64,000 nt of DNA from Streptomyces vietnamensis (GTDB taxonomy: Bacteria > Actinomycetota > Actinomycetes > Streptomycetales > Streptomycetaceae). The notes under the pieces are model-generated. The model was given only the letters and a program-made list of their open reading frames with translations, was not told where the DNA came from and did no database searches. Numbering within the stretch: position 1 is the first letter of the stretch; each line of letters begins with the position of its first letter. The position numbers and the translations under genes were made by a program. The stretch covers positions 4,011,001-4,075,000 of the forward strand of contig NZ_CP010407.1 in NCBI RefSeq assembly GCF_000830005.1, in the 5' to 3' direction. This document shows positions 50,226 through 61,281 of this stretch, in pieces.

Positions 50226-53200
50226 CTACTCGTCGTCCTCCAGGTCGCCCTCCGTCTCCAGGAACACCTGGCGGAGGGCCGCCAGCGTCTCCGGGTCCGG
50301 CTTCTCCCACATCCCGCGCGACTCCGCCTCCAGGAGCCGCTCCGCGATGCCGTGCAGGGCCCACGGGTTGGCCTCCTTCAGGAAGGCCTGGTTCGTCTCG
50401 TCGAGGACGTACTCCTGGGTGAGCTTGTCGTACATCCAGTCGGCCACGACACCGGTCGTCGCGTCGTACCCGAAGAGGTAGTCGACGGTCGCCGCCAGCT
50501 CGAACGCGCCCTTGTAGCCGTGGCGGCGCATCGCCTCGATCCAGCGCGGGTTGACCACCCGCGCCCGGAAGACCCGCGAGGTCTCCTCGACGAGCGTGCG
50601 GGTGCGGACGGTCTCCGGGCGGGTCGAGTCGCCGATGTACGCCTCGGGTGCCGTGCCCGTGAGCGCGCGGACGGTCGCGACCATGCCGCCGTGGTACTGG
50701 AAGTAGTCGTCGGAGTCCGCGATGTCGTGCTCGCGGGTGTCCGTGTTCTTCGCGGCGACGGCGATCCGCTTGTACGCGGTCTCCATCTCCTCCCGCGCCG
50801 GGCGGCCTTCGAGACCACGGCCGTAGGCGTAGCCGCCCCAGACCGTGTAGACCTCCGCGAGGTCGGCGTCCGTGCGCCAGTCCCGCGAGTCGATCAGCTG
50901 GAGGATGCCCGCGCCGTACGTGCCGGGCCGGGAGCCGAAGATGCGGGTGGTGGCGCGCCGTTCGTCGCCGTGCTCGGCGAGGTCGGCCTGCGCGTGCGCC
51001 CGTACGTAGTTGTCCTCCGCCGGTTCGTCCAGGGAGGCGACCAGCCGTACCGCGTCGTCGAGGAGGCCGATGACGTGCGGGAACGCGTCCCGGAAGAAGC
51101 CCGAGATGCGCAGCGTCACGTCGACGCGCGGGCGGCCGAGCTCGGCGAGCGGGATCGGCTCCAGGCCGTTCACGCGGCGCGAGGCCTCGTCCCACAGGGG
51201 GCGGACGCCGAGCAGGGCGAGCGCCTCGGCGACGTCGTCGCCGGCGGTGCGCATCGCGCTGGTGCCCCAGAGGGAGAGGCCTACGGAGGTCGGCCAATCG
51301 CCGTTGTCGGTGCGGTAGCGCTCCAGGAGCGAGTCCGCGAGCGCCTGGCCCGTCTCCCAGGCGAGCCGGGACGGCACGGCCTTCGGGTCGACCGAGTAGA
51401 AGTTGCGGCCGGTCGGCAGGACGTTGACCAGGCCACGGAGCGGGGAGCCGGACGGGCCGGCCGGGACGAAGCCGCCGTTGAGCGCGTGCACGGCGTGCGC
51501 GAGCTCGTCGGTGGTGGCGGCGAGACGCGGCACGACCTGCTCGCAGGCGAAGCGGAGGACCGCCTGGACCTCGGGGCCGTACGACGTGGGGATGGCCGCC
51601 ACGTCCCAGCCGGCCGCCTCCATCGCCTCCACCAGCTCGCGGGCCTTCGCCTCCGCCTCGTCGGCGGTGGTGCGGGTCGCGGCCGACTCGTCCAGGCCCA
51701 GGGCCTCGCGCAGACCGGGCAGCGCCTGCGTACCGCCCCAGATCTGGCGGGCGCGGAGGATCGAGAGGACCAGGTTGACCCGGGCCTCGCCCTCCGGCGC
51801 GCCGCCGAGGACGTGCAGACCGTCCCTGATCTGGGCGTCCTTGACCTCGCACAGCCAGCCGTCGACGTGCAGCAGGAAGTCGTCGAAGCCGTCGTCCTCC
51901 GGGCGCTCCTCCAGACCGAGGTCGTGGTCGAGCTTGGCGGCCTGGATCAGGGTCCAGATCTGGGCGCGGATCGCCGGGAGCTTCGCCGGGTCCATCGAGC
52001 TGATCTGCGCGTACTCGTCGAGCAGCTGCTCCAGGCGCGCGATGTCGCCGTACGAGTCGGCGCGGGCCATCGGCGGCACCAGGTGGTCGACGAGGGTCGC
52101 GTGGACGCGCCGCTTGGCCTGGGTGCCCTCGCCCGGGTCGTTGACGAGGAACGGGTAGATCAGCGGGATGTCGCCGAGGGCCGCGTCGGGACCGCAGGCG
52201 GCGGACAGGCCGGCGTTCTTGCCGGGCAGCCACTCCAGGTTGCCGTGCTTGCCCAGGTGGACCATGGCGTCGGCGCCGAAGCCGCCGTCCTCGGTACGGG
52301 CGGCGATCCAGCGGTAGGCGGCCAGGTAGTGGTGGGACGGCGGGAGATCGGGGTCGTGGTAGATCGCGATCGGGTTCTCGCCGAAGCCGCGCGGCGGCTG
52401 GATGAGGACCAGGAGGTTCCCGCGCCGCAGGGCGGCGAGGACGATGTCGCCCTCCGGGTTGCGGGAGCGGTCGAGGAACATCTCGCCGGGCGCCGGGCCC
52501 CAGTGCTCCTCCACCTGCTCGCGGAGCTCGGCGGGCAGGGTGGCGTACCAGCGCTTGTAGTCGGCGGCCGGGATGCGGACCGGGTTCTTCGCGAGCTGCT
52601 CCTCGGTCAGCCAGTCCTGGTCGTGGCCGCCGGCCTCGATGAGGGCGTAGATCAGCTCGTCGCCGTCGCCGGAGACGATGCCGGGGAGGTCCGCCTCGGG
52701 CCCGAAGTCGTACCCCTCGGCGATGAGCCGCCGCAGCAGGGCGACGGCGGAGGCGGGGGTGTCGAGGCCGACCGCGTTGCCGATGCGGGAGTGCTTCGTC
52801 GGGTACGCGGAGAGGACGAGCGCCAGCTTCTTCTCGGCGTTCGGGATGTGACGGAGCCGGGCGTGCCGGACGGCGATCCCGGCGACGCGGGCCGCGCGCT
52901 CGGCGTCGGCGACGTACGCGGGCAGACCGTCCTCGTCGATCTCCTTGAAGGAGAAGGGGACGGTGATGAGCCGGCCGTCGAACTCGGGCACGGCGACCTG
53001 GCTGGCGGCGTCGAGCGGGGACAGGCCCTCGTCGTTCTCCTCCCACGCGGACCGCGAACCCGTCAGGCACAGGGCCTGGAGGATCGGCACGTCGAGCGCG
53101 GCGAGCGCGCCCGCGTCCCAGGCCTCCTCGTCGCCTCCGGCCTGCGCCTCGGCGGGCTTGGTGCCACCGGCGGCGAGGACGGTCGTGACGATCGCGTCGG

Positions 53201-53819
53201 CTCCGCGCAGTACGGAGACGAGCTCGGCCTCGGGGGCGCGCAGGGACGCCACGTACAGCGGGAGGGCGCGGGCCCCGGCGTCCTCGATCGCGCCGCACAG
53301 GGCGTCGACGAAGGCGGTGTTCCCGCTCATGTGGTGGGCGCGGTAGTAGAGCACGGCGACGGTCGGGCCGGTCACGTCGGCCTTGGGCGTCCGCTCGAGG
53401 GGGCCCCAGGTGGGGGCGGCGGCCGGGGCCTCGAAGCCGTGGCCGGTGAGCAGGACGGTGTCGGAGAGGAAGCGGGCCAGCTGCTCCAGGTTGGCCGGGC
53501 CGCCGTGCGCCAGATAGGCGTGCGCCTCGGTGGCGACGCCGACGGGGACGGTGGAGGCCTCCATGAGCTGGGCGTCGGGGGCCTGTTCGCCGCTGAGCAC
53601 GACGACCGGCTTTCCGGCGGCGAGGACCGCGTCGAGGCCCTCCTGCCAGGAGCGGACGCCGCCGAGGAGCCGGACGAGGACCAGGTCGACGCCGTCGAGC
53701 AGGTCCGGGAGGTCGGCGAGCGGAAGCCGGGAGGGGTTGGCGAAGCGGTACTCCACCGGCCCTCCGGCCGCACGGGCGCTGAGCAGGTCGGTGTCGGAGT
53801 GCGACAGCAGCAGGAGCAT
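50226..53819 (-). CDS. cobN: Cobaltochelatase subunit CobN
   Basis: 1197 residues, the family length. N-terminal [20 protein letters not shown] near 170, [20 protein letters not shown] near 555, [18 protein letters not shown] near 520, and [20 protein letters not shown] near 960 are CobN hallmarks. With CobS and CobT it inserts cobalt into hydrogenobyrinate diamide using ATP. ATG at 53819. A cobalamin riboswitch lies in its leader, so it is repressed by coenzyme B12. Divergent from cobG. Confidence 0.95.
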   Translation of the reverse strand: MLLLLSHSDTDLLSARAAGGPVEYRFANPSRLPLADLPDLLDGVDLVLVRLLGGVRSWQEGLDAVLAAGKPVVVLSGEQAPDAQLMEASTVPVGVATEAHAYLAHGGPANLEQLARFLSDTVLLTGHGFEAPAAAPTWGPLERTPKADVTGPTVAVLYYRAHHMSGNTAFVDALCGAIEDAGARALPLYVASLRAPEAELVSVLRGADAIVTTVLAAGGTKPAEAQAGGDEEAWDAGALAALDVPILQALCLTGSRSAWEENDEGLSPLDAASQVAVPEFDGRLITVPFSFKEIDEDGLPAYVADAERAARVAGIAVRHARLRHIPNAEKKLALVLSAYPTKHSRIGNAVGLDTPASAVALLRRLIAEGYDFGPEADLPGIVSGDGDELIYALIEAGGHDQDWLTEEQLAKNPVRIPAADYKRWYATLPAELREQVEEHWGPAPGEMFLDRSRNPEGDIVLAALRRGNLLVLIQPPRGFGENPIAIYHDPDLPPSHHYLAAYRWIAARTEDGGFGADAMVHLGKHGNLEWLPGKNAGLSAACGPDAALGDIPLIYPFLVNDPGEGTQAKRRVHATLVDHLVPPMARADSYGDIARLEQLLDEYAQISSMDPAKLPAIRAQIWTLIQAAKLDHDLGLEERPEDDGFDDFLLHVDGWLCEVKDAQIRDGLHVLGGAPEGEARVNLVLSILRARQIWGGTQALPGLREALGLDESAATRTTADEAEAKARELVEAMEAAGWDVAAIPTSYGPEVQAVLRFACEQVVPRLAATTDELAHAVHALNGGFVPAGPSGSPLRGLVNVLPTGRNFYSVDPKAVPSRLAWETGQALADSLLERYRTDNGDWPTSVGLSLWGTSAMRTAGDDVAEALALLGVRPLWDEASRRVNGLEPIPLAELGRPRVDVTLRISGFFRDAFPHVIGLLDDAVRLVASLDEPAEDNYVRAHAQADLAEHGDERRATTRIFGSRPGTYGAGILQLIDSRDWRTDADLAEVYTVWGGYAYGRGLEGRPAREEMETAYKRIAVAAKNTDTREHDIADSDDYFQYHGGMVATVRALTGTAPEAYIGDSTRPETVRTRTLVEETSRVFRARVVNPRWIEAMRRHGYKGAFELAATVDYLFGYDATTGVVADWMYDKLTQEYVLDETNQAFLKEANPWALHGIAERLLEAESRGMWEKPDPETLAALRQVFLETEGDLEDDE

Positions 53820-53871
53820 GGCGAGCTCAGGCCTTCCTCGGGGTTGTCCGCGCCCCGGGTGGTCGTGTGGG

Positions 53872-54035
53872 TTGGGGCCTCCCCTCGCTCGAGCGAAGCC
53901 GAGAGCTTGGGGAAGGGAGTTCCTGACTCACCCGTGCCATGGCTGGTACGGGCTCACAGTGGCGGGACCGCGCCGGATTCTCACCGGGCTTCCTCCCCGG
54001 GGTCCTGGGACCCCATGCCGATCTGCATCCTAGAT
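53872..54035 (-). promoter_or_regulatory. Cobalamin riboswitch upstream of cobN
   Basis: Read on the minus strand, AAGCCCGGTGAGAATCCGGC followed by GCGGTCCCGCCACTGTGA (complement of 53954-53994) is the conserved B12-box core, and GAGTCAGGAACTCCC downstream is the expected 3' element. It ends about 50 bases before the cobN start. A hairpin with CTTCCCC/GGGGAGG arms follows and may form the expression platform. Confidence 0.92.
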
Positions 54036-54068
54036 CGTGGCGCGGGCGGGCCCCAGGGAGCGGGGGCG

Positions 54069-54253
54069 TCGGCCGGATCACACCCCCCGTGGCCGACGGG
54101 TCGCACCCCATGGCCGACGGGGGCGCCGAGCGGATCGCACCTCCGTGACCGACGGGGACGCCGAGCGGATCACACCCGGTGGCCGGCTCCGACGTCGGCC
54201 GGATCACACCCGGTGTCCGGCCGGAGAGTCGGCCGGATCACACCCGGTGGTCA
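54069..54253 (+). repeat. Tandem about 34-bp repeats in the cobN-cobG intergenic region
   Basis: The block GGATCACACCC (or GGATCGCACC) preceded by GTCGGCC or GCCGAGC recurs at 54075, 54132, 54167, 54201 and 54235, with a degenerate unit near 54099. The last four are 34-35 bp apart. It lies between the riboswitch and the cobG start. Confidence 0.75.
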
Positions 54254-54270
54254 GCCGGTTCCCCGTGGGT

Positions 54271-55518
54271 ATGCTCGCCGCCATGCCGCCCACCCCACCC
54301 CCGACGCCCGAACCGGGCGAAGCTCGCGTACGGGACCGTGGCGACGCCTGCCCCGGGGCGCTGCGCCTGCACCCCGCCGACGACGGACGCCTGGCCCGAC
54401 TGCGCCTGCCCGCAGGGCGCCTGACGGCCAGTCAGGCGGAAACGCTCGCGGCCGCCGCCGAGACCCTGGGCGACGGACGGATCAGCATCACCTCGCGCGG
54501 CAACGCCGAGCTGCGCGGCCTCGGCGACGACTGCGGGGCCGAGCTCGCCGCGCTCCTCTCCACCGCCGGCCTGCTGCCCTCCCCCACCCACGAGCGCGTC
54601 CGCAACATCGTGGCCTCGCCCGGCGCGGGACTCGACGGACTCGGGTACGCGGACGTGCAGTTGTGGGCGCGCGCACTGGACACCGCGCTCTGTGCCGAGC
54701 CCCGGGCGGCGTCCCTTTCGGGACGGTTCCTGTTCGTCCTGGACGACGGGCGCGGGGACGTCGCCGGGCTCGGCGGCGATGTGAGCTTGATCGCAGGGGA
54801 GGGCGGGTCGGCTCTGCTGCGGCTCGGCCCGCGGGTGTTCTGGGTGGCCGCCGCCGACGCCGTCCGCGCCGCCCTCGCCGCCGCCCTCGCGTTCCTCGAC
54901 GCCGCCGAGGCCGCCGGGAACGGGGCCTGGCGGCCCCGCGAGCTGCCCGAGGAGCACGTGCCCGACTGGGCCGGGGCCCTCGCGCGGGCCGGGATCGCGG
55001 CGGAGCCCGTATCCCTGCCCGTACCGCCGCTTCCCGTGTGCCCGCCGCCCGCGCCCGGGGTGCTCGGCGACCGGGCCCTGCACGTCCTGGCCCCGCTCGG
55101 CCGGCTGACGGCCGCCCAGCTGCGGGCCCTGGCCGAGGGGGTCGAGGAGCTCCGGCTCACGCCCTGGCGCGGAGCGGTCGTCGTCGGGGCCCGCGCCGAC
55201 CGACTGCCCGCCCTGGAGACGTACGGCCTGGTCACCCGCCCCGAGCTGCCCTCGGTCGGGGTCAGCGCCTGCACCGGGCGGCCCGGCTGCGCCAAGTCCC
55301 TCGCCGACGTGCGGACGGACGCCGGCCTCGTCCGCCGAGGGGGCCTGCCCGTCCACTACTCCGGGTGCGAGCGCCGCTGCGGCCATCCGCACGGCACCTG
55401 GGTCGACGTCCTCGCCACCGGCGACGACACCTACCTGGTGGACGGCGTCCCCACCCCCCGTACCGCCCTGCCCGAAGCAGTGACCACGGCCCGCAGCCTG
55501 CCGACCCACACGAGATGA
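54271..55518 (+). CDS. cobG: Precorrin-3B synthase
   Basis: 415 residues, two sulfite/nitrite-reductase-like halves. [20 protein letters not shown] near 70; the Fe-S/sirohaem binding Cys set is [18 protein letters not shown] near 330 and [16 protein letters not shown] near 361 (Cx5C ... Cx3C). The enzyme uses O2 to convert precorrin-3A to 3B in the aerobic B12 route. ATG at 54271 or 54283; no good ribosome site, so the start is uncertain. Overlaps cobH by ATGA. Confidence 0.88.
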   Translation: MLAAMPPTPPPTPEPGEARVRDRGDACPGALRLHPADDGRLARLRLPAGRLTASQAETLAAAAETLGDGRISITSRGNAELRGLGDDCGAELAALLSTAGLLPSPTHERVRNIVASPGAGLDGLGYADVQLWARALDTALCAEPRAASLSGRFLFVLDDGRGDVAGLGGDVSLIAGEGGSALLRLGPRVFWVAAADAVRAALAAALAFLDAAEAAGNGAWRPRELPEEHVPDWAGALARAGIAAEPVSLPVPPLPVCPPPAPGVLGDRALHVLAPLGRLTAAQLRALAEGVEELRLTPWRGAVVVGARADRLPALETYGLVTRPELPSVGVSACTGRPGCAKSLADVRTDAGLVRRGGLPVHYSGCERRCGHPHGTWVDVLATGDDTYLVDGVPTPRTALPEAVTTARSLPTHTR

Positions 55519-56168
55519 GCGAGAGCACCAGGATGTTCGACTACGAGAAGGACGGGACGGAGATCTACCGCCGGTCCTTTGCCACGATCCGCGCCGAGGC
55601 GGACCTCGCGGGCCTGCCCGCAGACGTCGCCCAGGTGGCGGTCCGGATGATCCACGCCTGCGGCATGACCGACCTCGTGCAGGACATCGCGTACTCCCCC
55701 GGCGTCGTCGCGAGCGCCCGCGCCGCCCTCCAGGCCGGCGCGCCCATCCTCTGCGACGCGCAGATGGTCGCCAGCGGGGTCACCCGCAAGCGGCTGCCCG
55801 CCGACAACGAGGTGCTGTGCGCCCTCTCCGACCCGGCCGTCCCGGGCCTGGCCGCCGAGCTCGGCACCACCCGCTCGGCCGCCGCCCTCGAACTGTGGCG
55901 GGACCGCCTCGAAGGCTCCGTCGTCGCCATCGGCAACGCGCCGACGGCCCTCTTCCACCTCCTGGAGATGGTCGCGAAGGGCGCGGGGAAGCCCGCCGCC
56001 GTCCTCGGCATCCCGGTCGGCTTCATCGGCGCCGCCGAGTCGAAGGACGCGCTGGCCGAGAACACCCTCGGCCTCGACTACCTGGTCGTACGGGGCCGGC
56101 GCGGCGGCAGCGCGATGACGGCCGCCGCGATCAACGCCCTCGCCCACGAAGCGGAGATCCAGGCATGA
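55515..56168 (+). CDS. cobH: Precorrin-8X methylmutase
   Basis: 217 residues. [20 protein letters not shown] opens; [19 protein letters not shown] near 48 carries the catalytic His; [17 protein letters not shown] near 83 and [16 protein letters not shown] near 140 are typical. Moves a methyl from C11 to C12 to form hydrogenobyrinate. Coupled on both sides (ATGA with cobG and cobIJ). Confidence 0.95.
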   Translation: MSESTRMFDYEKDGTEIYRRSFATIRAEADLAGLPADVAQVAVRMIHACGMTDLVQDIAYSPGVVASARAALQAGAPILCDAQMVASGVTRKRLPADNEVLCALSDPAVPGLAAELGTTRSAAALELWRDRLEGSVVAIGNAPTALFHLLEMVAKGAGKPAAVLGIPVGFIGAAESKDALAENTLGLDYLVVRGRRGGSAMTAAAINALAHEAEIQA

Positions 56169-57658
56169 GCACCGTGACCGGCAAGCTGTACGGGGTGGGC
56201 CTCGGCCCCGGCGACCCGAACCTGATGACGGTCGCCGCCGTGAAGGCGATCGCGGCCGCCGACGTGATCGCGTACCACTCGGCCCGCCACGGCCGTTCGA
56301 TAGCCCGCTCCATCGCCGCCGAGCACATCCGCGAGGACCACATCGAGGAGCGGCTGATGTACCCGCTCACGGTGGAGACCACGGACCACCCGGGCGGCTA
56401 CCGGGGCGCCCTGAACGACTTCTACGAGGAGGCCTCGGCCCGCCTCGCCGCCCATCTGGACGCCGGCCGCACGGTCGCCGTCCTCGCCGAGGGCGACCCG
56501 CTGTTCTACGGCTCGTACCAGCACATGCACAAGCGGCTGGCCGACCGCTACGACACGACCGTCATCCCCGGCGTCACCTCGGTGAGCGCCGCCGCCGCCC
56601 GGCTCGGCGAGCCGCTGTGCGAGGCGGAGGAGGTCCTCACGATCATCCCCGGCACCCTGCCGGAGGACGAGCTGACGGCCCGCCTGGCGGGCACGGACTC
56701 GGCGGTCGTGATGAAGCTGGGCCGCACCTTCCCGACGGTGAAGCGGGCCCTGGAGCGGGCGGGCCGCCTGGACGACGCCCGCTACGTGGAGCGCGCGTTC
56801 ATGACGGGCGAGCGCACGGAGAAGCTGACGGAGGTGGACCCGTCGTCGGTCCCGTACTTCTCCGTCGCGGTGCTCCCCTCCCGTATCGACCAGGAGCCTC
56901 CCGTACGGGAGACGGGCGAGGTCACCGTCGTCGGCACCGGCCCGGCCGGGGCACCCTGGCTCACCCCCGAGTCGCGCGGCGCGCTCGTCAACGCCGACGT
57001 CCTCGTCGGCTACACCACCTACCTGGACCGGGTCCCCGTCCTCCGCCCCGGTCAGATCCGCCACGGCTCCGACAACAAGGTCGAGTCCGAGCGCGCCGAG
57101 TTCGCCCTCGACCTGGCCCGGCGCGGCCGCAAGGTCGCGGTCGTCTCGGGCGGCGACCCGGGCGTCTTCGCCATGGCGACGGCGGTCCTGGAGGTCGCCT
57201 GCGAACCGGAGTACGCGGACGTGCCCGTACGGGTCCTCCCGGGGGTGACGGCGGCGAACGCGGCGGCAGCGGCGGCGGGCGCCCCGCTCGGCCACGACTA
57301 CGCGACGATCTCCCTCTCCGACCGGCTCAAGCCCTGGGACGTCATCGAGGCCCGCCTCCGCGCGGCGGCCTCCGCGGACCTGGTCATCGCCCTCTACAAC
57401 CCGGGCTCCAAGTCCCGCACCCACCAGGTGGCGGCGGCCCGCGACCTCCTCCTCGAACTCCGCGCCCCGGAGACCCCGGTGGTCGTCGCCCGCGACGTCG
57501 GCGGCCCGGAGCAGTCGGTCCGGATCCTGTCCTTGAAGACCCTGGACCCGACGGAGGTCGACATGCGCACCCTCCTCCTGATCGGCTCCTCGCAGACGCG
57601 GGCGGTCGAACGGGGTGACGGCCGCACGATCACGTGGACGCCGCGCAGGTACGGCTGA
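56165..57658 (+). CDS. cobIJ: Bifunctional precorrin-2 C20- / precorrin-3B C17-methyltransferase (CobI-CobJ fusion)
   Basis: 497 residues. Two tetrapyrrole methylase domains: [20 protein letters not shown] near 9 with [20 protein letters not shown] near 104 (CobI half), and [20 protein letters not shown] near 257 with [20 protein letters not shown] near 328 (CobJ half). It bridges the O2-dependent CobG step. Translationally coupled to cobH. Fused CobIJ is usual in actinomycetes. Confidence 0.95.
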   Translation: MSTVTGKLYGVGLGPGDPNLMTVAAVKAIAAADVIAYHSARHGRSIARSIAAEHIREDHIEERLMYPLTVETTDHPGGYRGALNDFYEEASARLAAHLDAGRTVAVLAEGDPLFYGSYQHMHKRLADRYDTTVIPGVTSVSAAAARLGEPLCEAEEVLTIIPGTLPEDELTARLAGTDSAVVMKLGRTFPTVKRALERAGRLDDARYVERAFMTGERTEKLTEVDPSSVPYFSVAVLPSRIDQEPPVRETGEVTVVGTGPAGAPWLTPESRGALVNADVLVGYTTYLDRVPVLRPGQIRHGSDNKVESERAEFALDLARRGRKVAVVSGGDPGVFAMATAVLEVACEPEYADVPVRVLPGVTAANAAAAAAGAPLGHDYATISLSDRLKPWDVIEARLRAAASADLVIALYNPGSKSRTHQVAAARDLLLELRAPETPVVVARDVGGPEQSVRILSLKTLDPTEVDMRTLLLIGSSQTRAVERGDGRTITWTPRRYG

Positions 57659-57765
57659 CATGAAGGGGTGGGGGCGAGGGCACAACCCTCCCCCCACCTC
57701 GCGAGTCACACAGGCGTTCCCCTGTTTCACATGCTTCACATAGGTCCGGAAAGGGCCCTCCCCCT

Positions 57766-59187
57766 GTGATGACTCGTACCCGGCTGAGCGCCCTGGCCAC
57801 CACCGCCGCCCTCGCCGCCTCCGGCGGACTGCTCACCGCCACCCCGGCCGCAGCGGCCGTCACCTGCGCGTCCCCCGTGTGGACGGCGCAGTACTACGCC
57901 AACACCACCCTCACGGGCACCCCGAAGCTGACCGCCTGCGACAGCGCGATCGCCGAGAACTACGGTCTCGGCGACCCGGCCGGCGTCACCCTGCCCAAGG
58001 ACAACTTCTCCGTCCGCTGGTCGGTGACCCGAGACTTCGGCTCCGGCGGCCCGTTCTCCTTCGCCGCCGAGACGCAGGACGGCATCCGCGTCCACCTCGA
58101 CGGCGTCCGGAAGATCGACCTCTGGAAGAACGTCACCACCACCCAGAAGAAGACGGTCAACCTCACGATCCCGGCGGGCCGGCACACGCTCCGGGTCGAC
58201 TACGTGGCGTGGACGGGCACGGCGAACGTCAAGTTCACGTACGCGCCCGTCACTTCGGCCACCGTCGACAAGGTCCGCCCGCTCGCGCCGACCGGTGCCA
58301 CGGTCGCGTACGACAAGACCCTCAACAAGGCCACCCTGAAGTGGGCCGCCAACAAGGAGATGGACCTCGCCGGCTACCGCGTCTACCGCCGGCTGAGCAC
58401 CTCCACCACCTGGACGAAGGTCAGCAGCGCCACGTCCCTCGTCACGACCACCTCGTACGTCAACTCCCCGCCGCCCACCGGCCAGACGTACCTGTACGAG
58501 CTCCGCGCCGTCGACAAGGCCGGCAACGAGTCCTACGGCTCCGCCGACCTGACGGCCGTGTCCGTGGACAGGACCCCGACCGCCGCCCCGACCGGCGTGA
58601 CCGCGACCGACGACGCCACCGGCGTCGTCCTCGCCTGGCAGCCGGTCCCGGGCGCCGCGAAGTACACCGTCCACCGTCACCGCACGGGCAGCACCGACCC
58701 CGTCACCCAGGTCGCGACCGACGTCACGGCCACCACGTGGACGGACACCGCCGCCGCCGAGAAGACCGGCTACACGTACTGGGTCTCGGCCGTCGACCCC
58801 GCCGGCAACGCCTCGGCCCGCACCGCCGTCACCGCCACCCACGACGACTACACCGCCCCCGCCCCCGTCGCCGGCCTCAGGGCGACCCCGCGCGAGGACG
58901 GCGTGCTCCTGGAGTGGGCGCCCAACCCCGAGCCCGACGTCAAGCTGTACGAGGTCTACAAGGCCGAGCAGGTCGACGACGGCGACGGCAACCTCGTCTG
59001 GATCGCCCACCGCGTCGAGTACCTGACGTCCGCGGCCTCCTCCTACCTCCACCAGAGCGCGGCGGACGGCGAGCACGTGCTCTACAGCGTGATCGCCATC
59101 GACACCTCGAACAACCAGATCTACTGGAACGACCCGGACCTGAACTGGGTCGAGGTCACCGAACTCGGCACGCCGAGCGGAAGCTGA
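57766..59187 (+). CDS. Secreted PA14-like/fibronectin type III protein, copy 1
   Basis: 473 residues. Signal peptide (RLSALATTAALAASGGLLTA, cleavage after APAAAA-like end). A PA14-like domain (WTAQYYANTTLTGTPKLTAC, then FAAETQDGIRVHLDGVRKID) spans about 35-165. Three FN3-like repeats follow (YLYELRAVDKAGNESYGSAD is one end). Extracellular carbohydrate or surface binding is likely; no catalytic domain. GTG at 57766 or ATG at 57769; no ribosome site. It interrupts the B12 gene run. Confidence 0.8.
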   Translation: MMTRTRLSALATTAALAASGGLLTATPAAAAVTCASPVWTAQYYANTTLTGTPKLTACDSAIAENYGLGDPAGVTLPKDNFSVRWSVTRDFGSGGPFSFAAETQDGIRVHLDGVRKIDLWKNVTTTQKKTVNLTIPAGRHTLRVDYVAWTGTANVKFTYAPVTSATVDKVRPLAPTGATVAYDKTLNKATLKWAANKEMDLAGYRVYRRLSTSTTWTKVSSATSLVTTTSYVNSPPPTGQTYLYELRAVDKAGNESYGSADLTAVSVDRTPTAAPTGVTATDDATGVVLAWQPVPGAAKYTVHRHRTGSTDPVTQVATDVTATTWTDTAAAEKTGYTYWVSAVDPAGNASARTAVTATHDDYTAPAPVAGLRATPREDGVLLEWAPNPEPDVKLYEVYKAEQVDDGDGNLVWIAHRVEYLTSAASSYLHQSAADGEHVLYSVIAIDTSNNQIYWNDPDLNWVEVTELGTPSGS

Positions 59188-59196
59188 GCACCCCCC

Positions 59197-61281
59197 GTGA
59201 CGACTCGTACCCGACTGAGCGCGCTGGCCACCACCGCCGCCCTCACCGCCACCGGCGGTCTGCTGACCGCCACCCCGGCGGCCGCGGCCGTCACCTGCGC
59301 CTCCCCCGCGTGGAAGGCGGAGTACTACGCCAACACCACCCTCACCGGCACCCCGAAGCTGACCACCTGCGACTCCGCCATCGCCGAGAACTACGGCTAC
59401 GGCGACCCCGCCGGCGTCACCCTGCCCAAGGACAACTTCGGCGTCCGCTGGACACTCACCCGCGACTTCGGCTCCGGCGGCCCCTTCACCTTCACCGCCG
59501 AAGCCCAGGACGGCATCCGCGTCAGCCTCGACGGCGTCCGCAAGATCGACCTCTGGAAGAACACCACCACCACCCAGAAGAAGACGGTCAACCTCACGAT
59601 CCCGTCCGGCCGCCACACCATCGTCGTGCACTACGCGACCTGGACGGGCGCGGCGAACGTCAAGGTCACCTACGCGCCCGTCACTTCGGCGACCGTCGAC
59701 AAGGTGCGCCCGCTCGCGCCCACCGGTTTCGGCGGCTGGTACGACTGGTCGGGCGACCTGAAGACCAGAGTGAACTGGACCGCGAACAAGGAGATGGACC
59801 TCGCCGGGTACAGCGTGTACCGACGGCTGAGCACGTCGACCACGTGGACCCGGATCAGCGGCACGACCCCCCTGACCTCCAGGACGTACGCCGACGTCCC
59901 GCCGCCCACGGGTCAGGAGTACGTCTACGAGGTACGGGCCCGCGACAAGGCGGGCAACGAGTCGGCCGGCAGCAACGATCAGACCATCGGCACGGTCGAC
60001 CGGACCGGACCGGCCGCCCCGTCCGGCCTCGCCGTCGACACCGGTGCCCTGATCAACGCCCTCAGCTGGCGGGCGGTGCCCGACGCGGTCCGCTACGACG
60101 TGGAGGCGGCCGACCAGGCGACGGGTCCGTACACCCTGCTCGCATCGGTCATCAAGCCGTCCCACCAGGACATGACGAGCGCCATCGGCGTACCGCGCTA
60201 CTACCGCGTCCGGGCCTATGACGCGGCCGGCAACCCGTCGGCGTACTCCGCCACCGCGAGCGGCGACCGGGTCGACCGGACGCCGCCGGCACCCCCGACC
60301 GGCCTGAACTCGTACGTCGAGGTCAGCGCGACCAACGTCTACTGGGACGCCCCCGACTTCTTCGATACGGACTTCGCCAACGGCGGCACCTACCGCGTCT
60401 ACCGCTCGCCCGGCAGCACCCTCGACCAGGCCGCGCTCACCCGCGTGACCTGCGCGGAGGGCAGCGACTTCGACAGCAACCACGGCCGCTGCGTCGACCT
60501 CGACACGAGCGCCGGCGCGTACTACACCTATGCCGTCATGGCGGTGGACCCGTACGGCAACGAGTCGGCGCTCTCCGCCCCGCTCACCGTCCGCACCGGC
60601 GACCGGGTCGCGCCCGGCCCGGTCACGGGCGTGACGGCCACCCCGCGCGCCGACGGTGTACTGGTGCGCTGGAACGCCTCGACCGCGGACGACCTGGACG
60701 ACGCCGCCTACGCCTACAGCGTCTGGACGGGCGCCCCGCAGGCCGACGGCAGCGTCAAGTGGCTCTCCTCGACCTCATGCAGCAGCCGGAACACGCGCGA
60801 GCCGCTCGCGGACCTCTGCGGCGGCCTGCCGGACGGTGAGACCTACGTGTACGCGGTCGTCGCCAACGACCGCTGGGACAACCATCTCCCGCCGTCCGAC
60901 CCGGCCGTCGTCAAGGTCACGGCCACCGAGCTCGACGTCCGGCCGTCCGTACAGGTCACCACCGCGTGGGAGCTCGGCTCCATCGGTCACAACTCGCGGA
61001 CCGCTGCCCCCTACCAGCCGTCCATCCACTGGGGCTGCGCCGCCACCGTCACCGCGTGCGAGACGGTCACCGGCTACCGGATGAGCCGCTGGAACGAGGC
61101 CACGAAGGCGTACGAGCCCCAGCACGCCGGGCTGATCCAGGTGCCCGCGTCCGGGACGTGGTGGACCGACACCACCGCGACCCCCGGCAGCACGTACTTC
61201 TACCTGCTCGAAGCTCTGCGGGCCGACGGCAGCGTGGCCGGCACCTACGCGTGGTACACCGTCTACGAAGACCGGGTCTGA
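59197..61281 (+). CDS. Secreted PA14-like/fibronectin type III protein, copy 2 (longer)
   Basis: 694 residues, tandem paralogue of the gene before it. The first about 200 residues are nearly the same (signal peptide, WKAEYYANTTLTGTPKLTTC, FTAEAQDGIRVSLDGVRKID). The C-terminal part has four to five FN3-like units and adds Cys pairs (TRVTCAEGSDF with HGRCVDLD; WGCAATVTACETVTGY). GTG start 10 bp after the first stop; the two share the CCCCCxGTGA start context and no visible ribosome site. Probably one transcript. Confidence 0.8.
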   Translation: MTTRTRLSALATTAALTATGGLLTATPAAAAVTCASPAWKAEYYANTTLTGTPKLTTCDSAIAENYGYGDPAGVTLPKDNFGVRWTLTRDFGSGGPFTFTAEAQDGIRVSLDGVRKIDLWKNTTTTQKKTVNLTIPSGRHTIVVHYATWTGAANVKVTYAPVTSATVDKVRPLAPTGFGGWYDWSGDLKTRVNWTANKEMDLAGYSVYRRLSTSTTWTRISGTTPLTSRTYADVPPPTGQEYVYEVRARDKAGNESAGSNDQTIGTVDRTGPAAPSGLAVDTGALINALSWRAVPDAVRYDVEAADQATGPYTLLASVIKPSHQDMTSAIGVPRYYRVRAYDAAGNPSAYSATASGDRVDRTPPAPPTGLNSYVEVSATNVYWDAPDFFDTDFANGGTYRVYRSPGSTLDQAALTRVTCAEGSDFDSNHGRCVDLDTSAGAYYTYAVMAVDPYGNESALSAPLTVRTGDRVAPGPVTGVTATPRADGVLVRWNASTADDLDDAAYAYSVWTGAPQADGSVKWLSSTSCSSRNTREPLADLCGGLPDGETYVYAVVANDRWDNHLPPSDPAVVKVTATELDVRPSVQVTTAWELGSIGHNSRTAAPYQPSIHWGCAATVTACETVTGYRMSRWNEATKAYEPQHAGLIQVPASGTWWTDTTATPGSTYFYLLEALRADGSVAGTYAWYTVYEDRV

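Noticed and set aside
49750..53298. 1182-residue minus-strand frame overlapping cobN
   Set aside because: Alternate frame of the real cobN, Arg/Pro-rich without family features.
54037..54270. cobG starting at 54037
   Set aside because: The added residues translate the tandem repeats (Arg/Gly/Asp-rich) and have no family match; ATG at 54271 is better.
50352..55514. Very long plus-strand open frame antisense to cobN and running into cobG
   Set aside because: Shadow of cobN codon bias; only its last part (55515-56168) is the real cobH.
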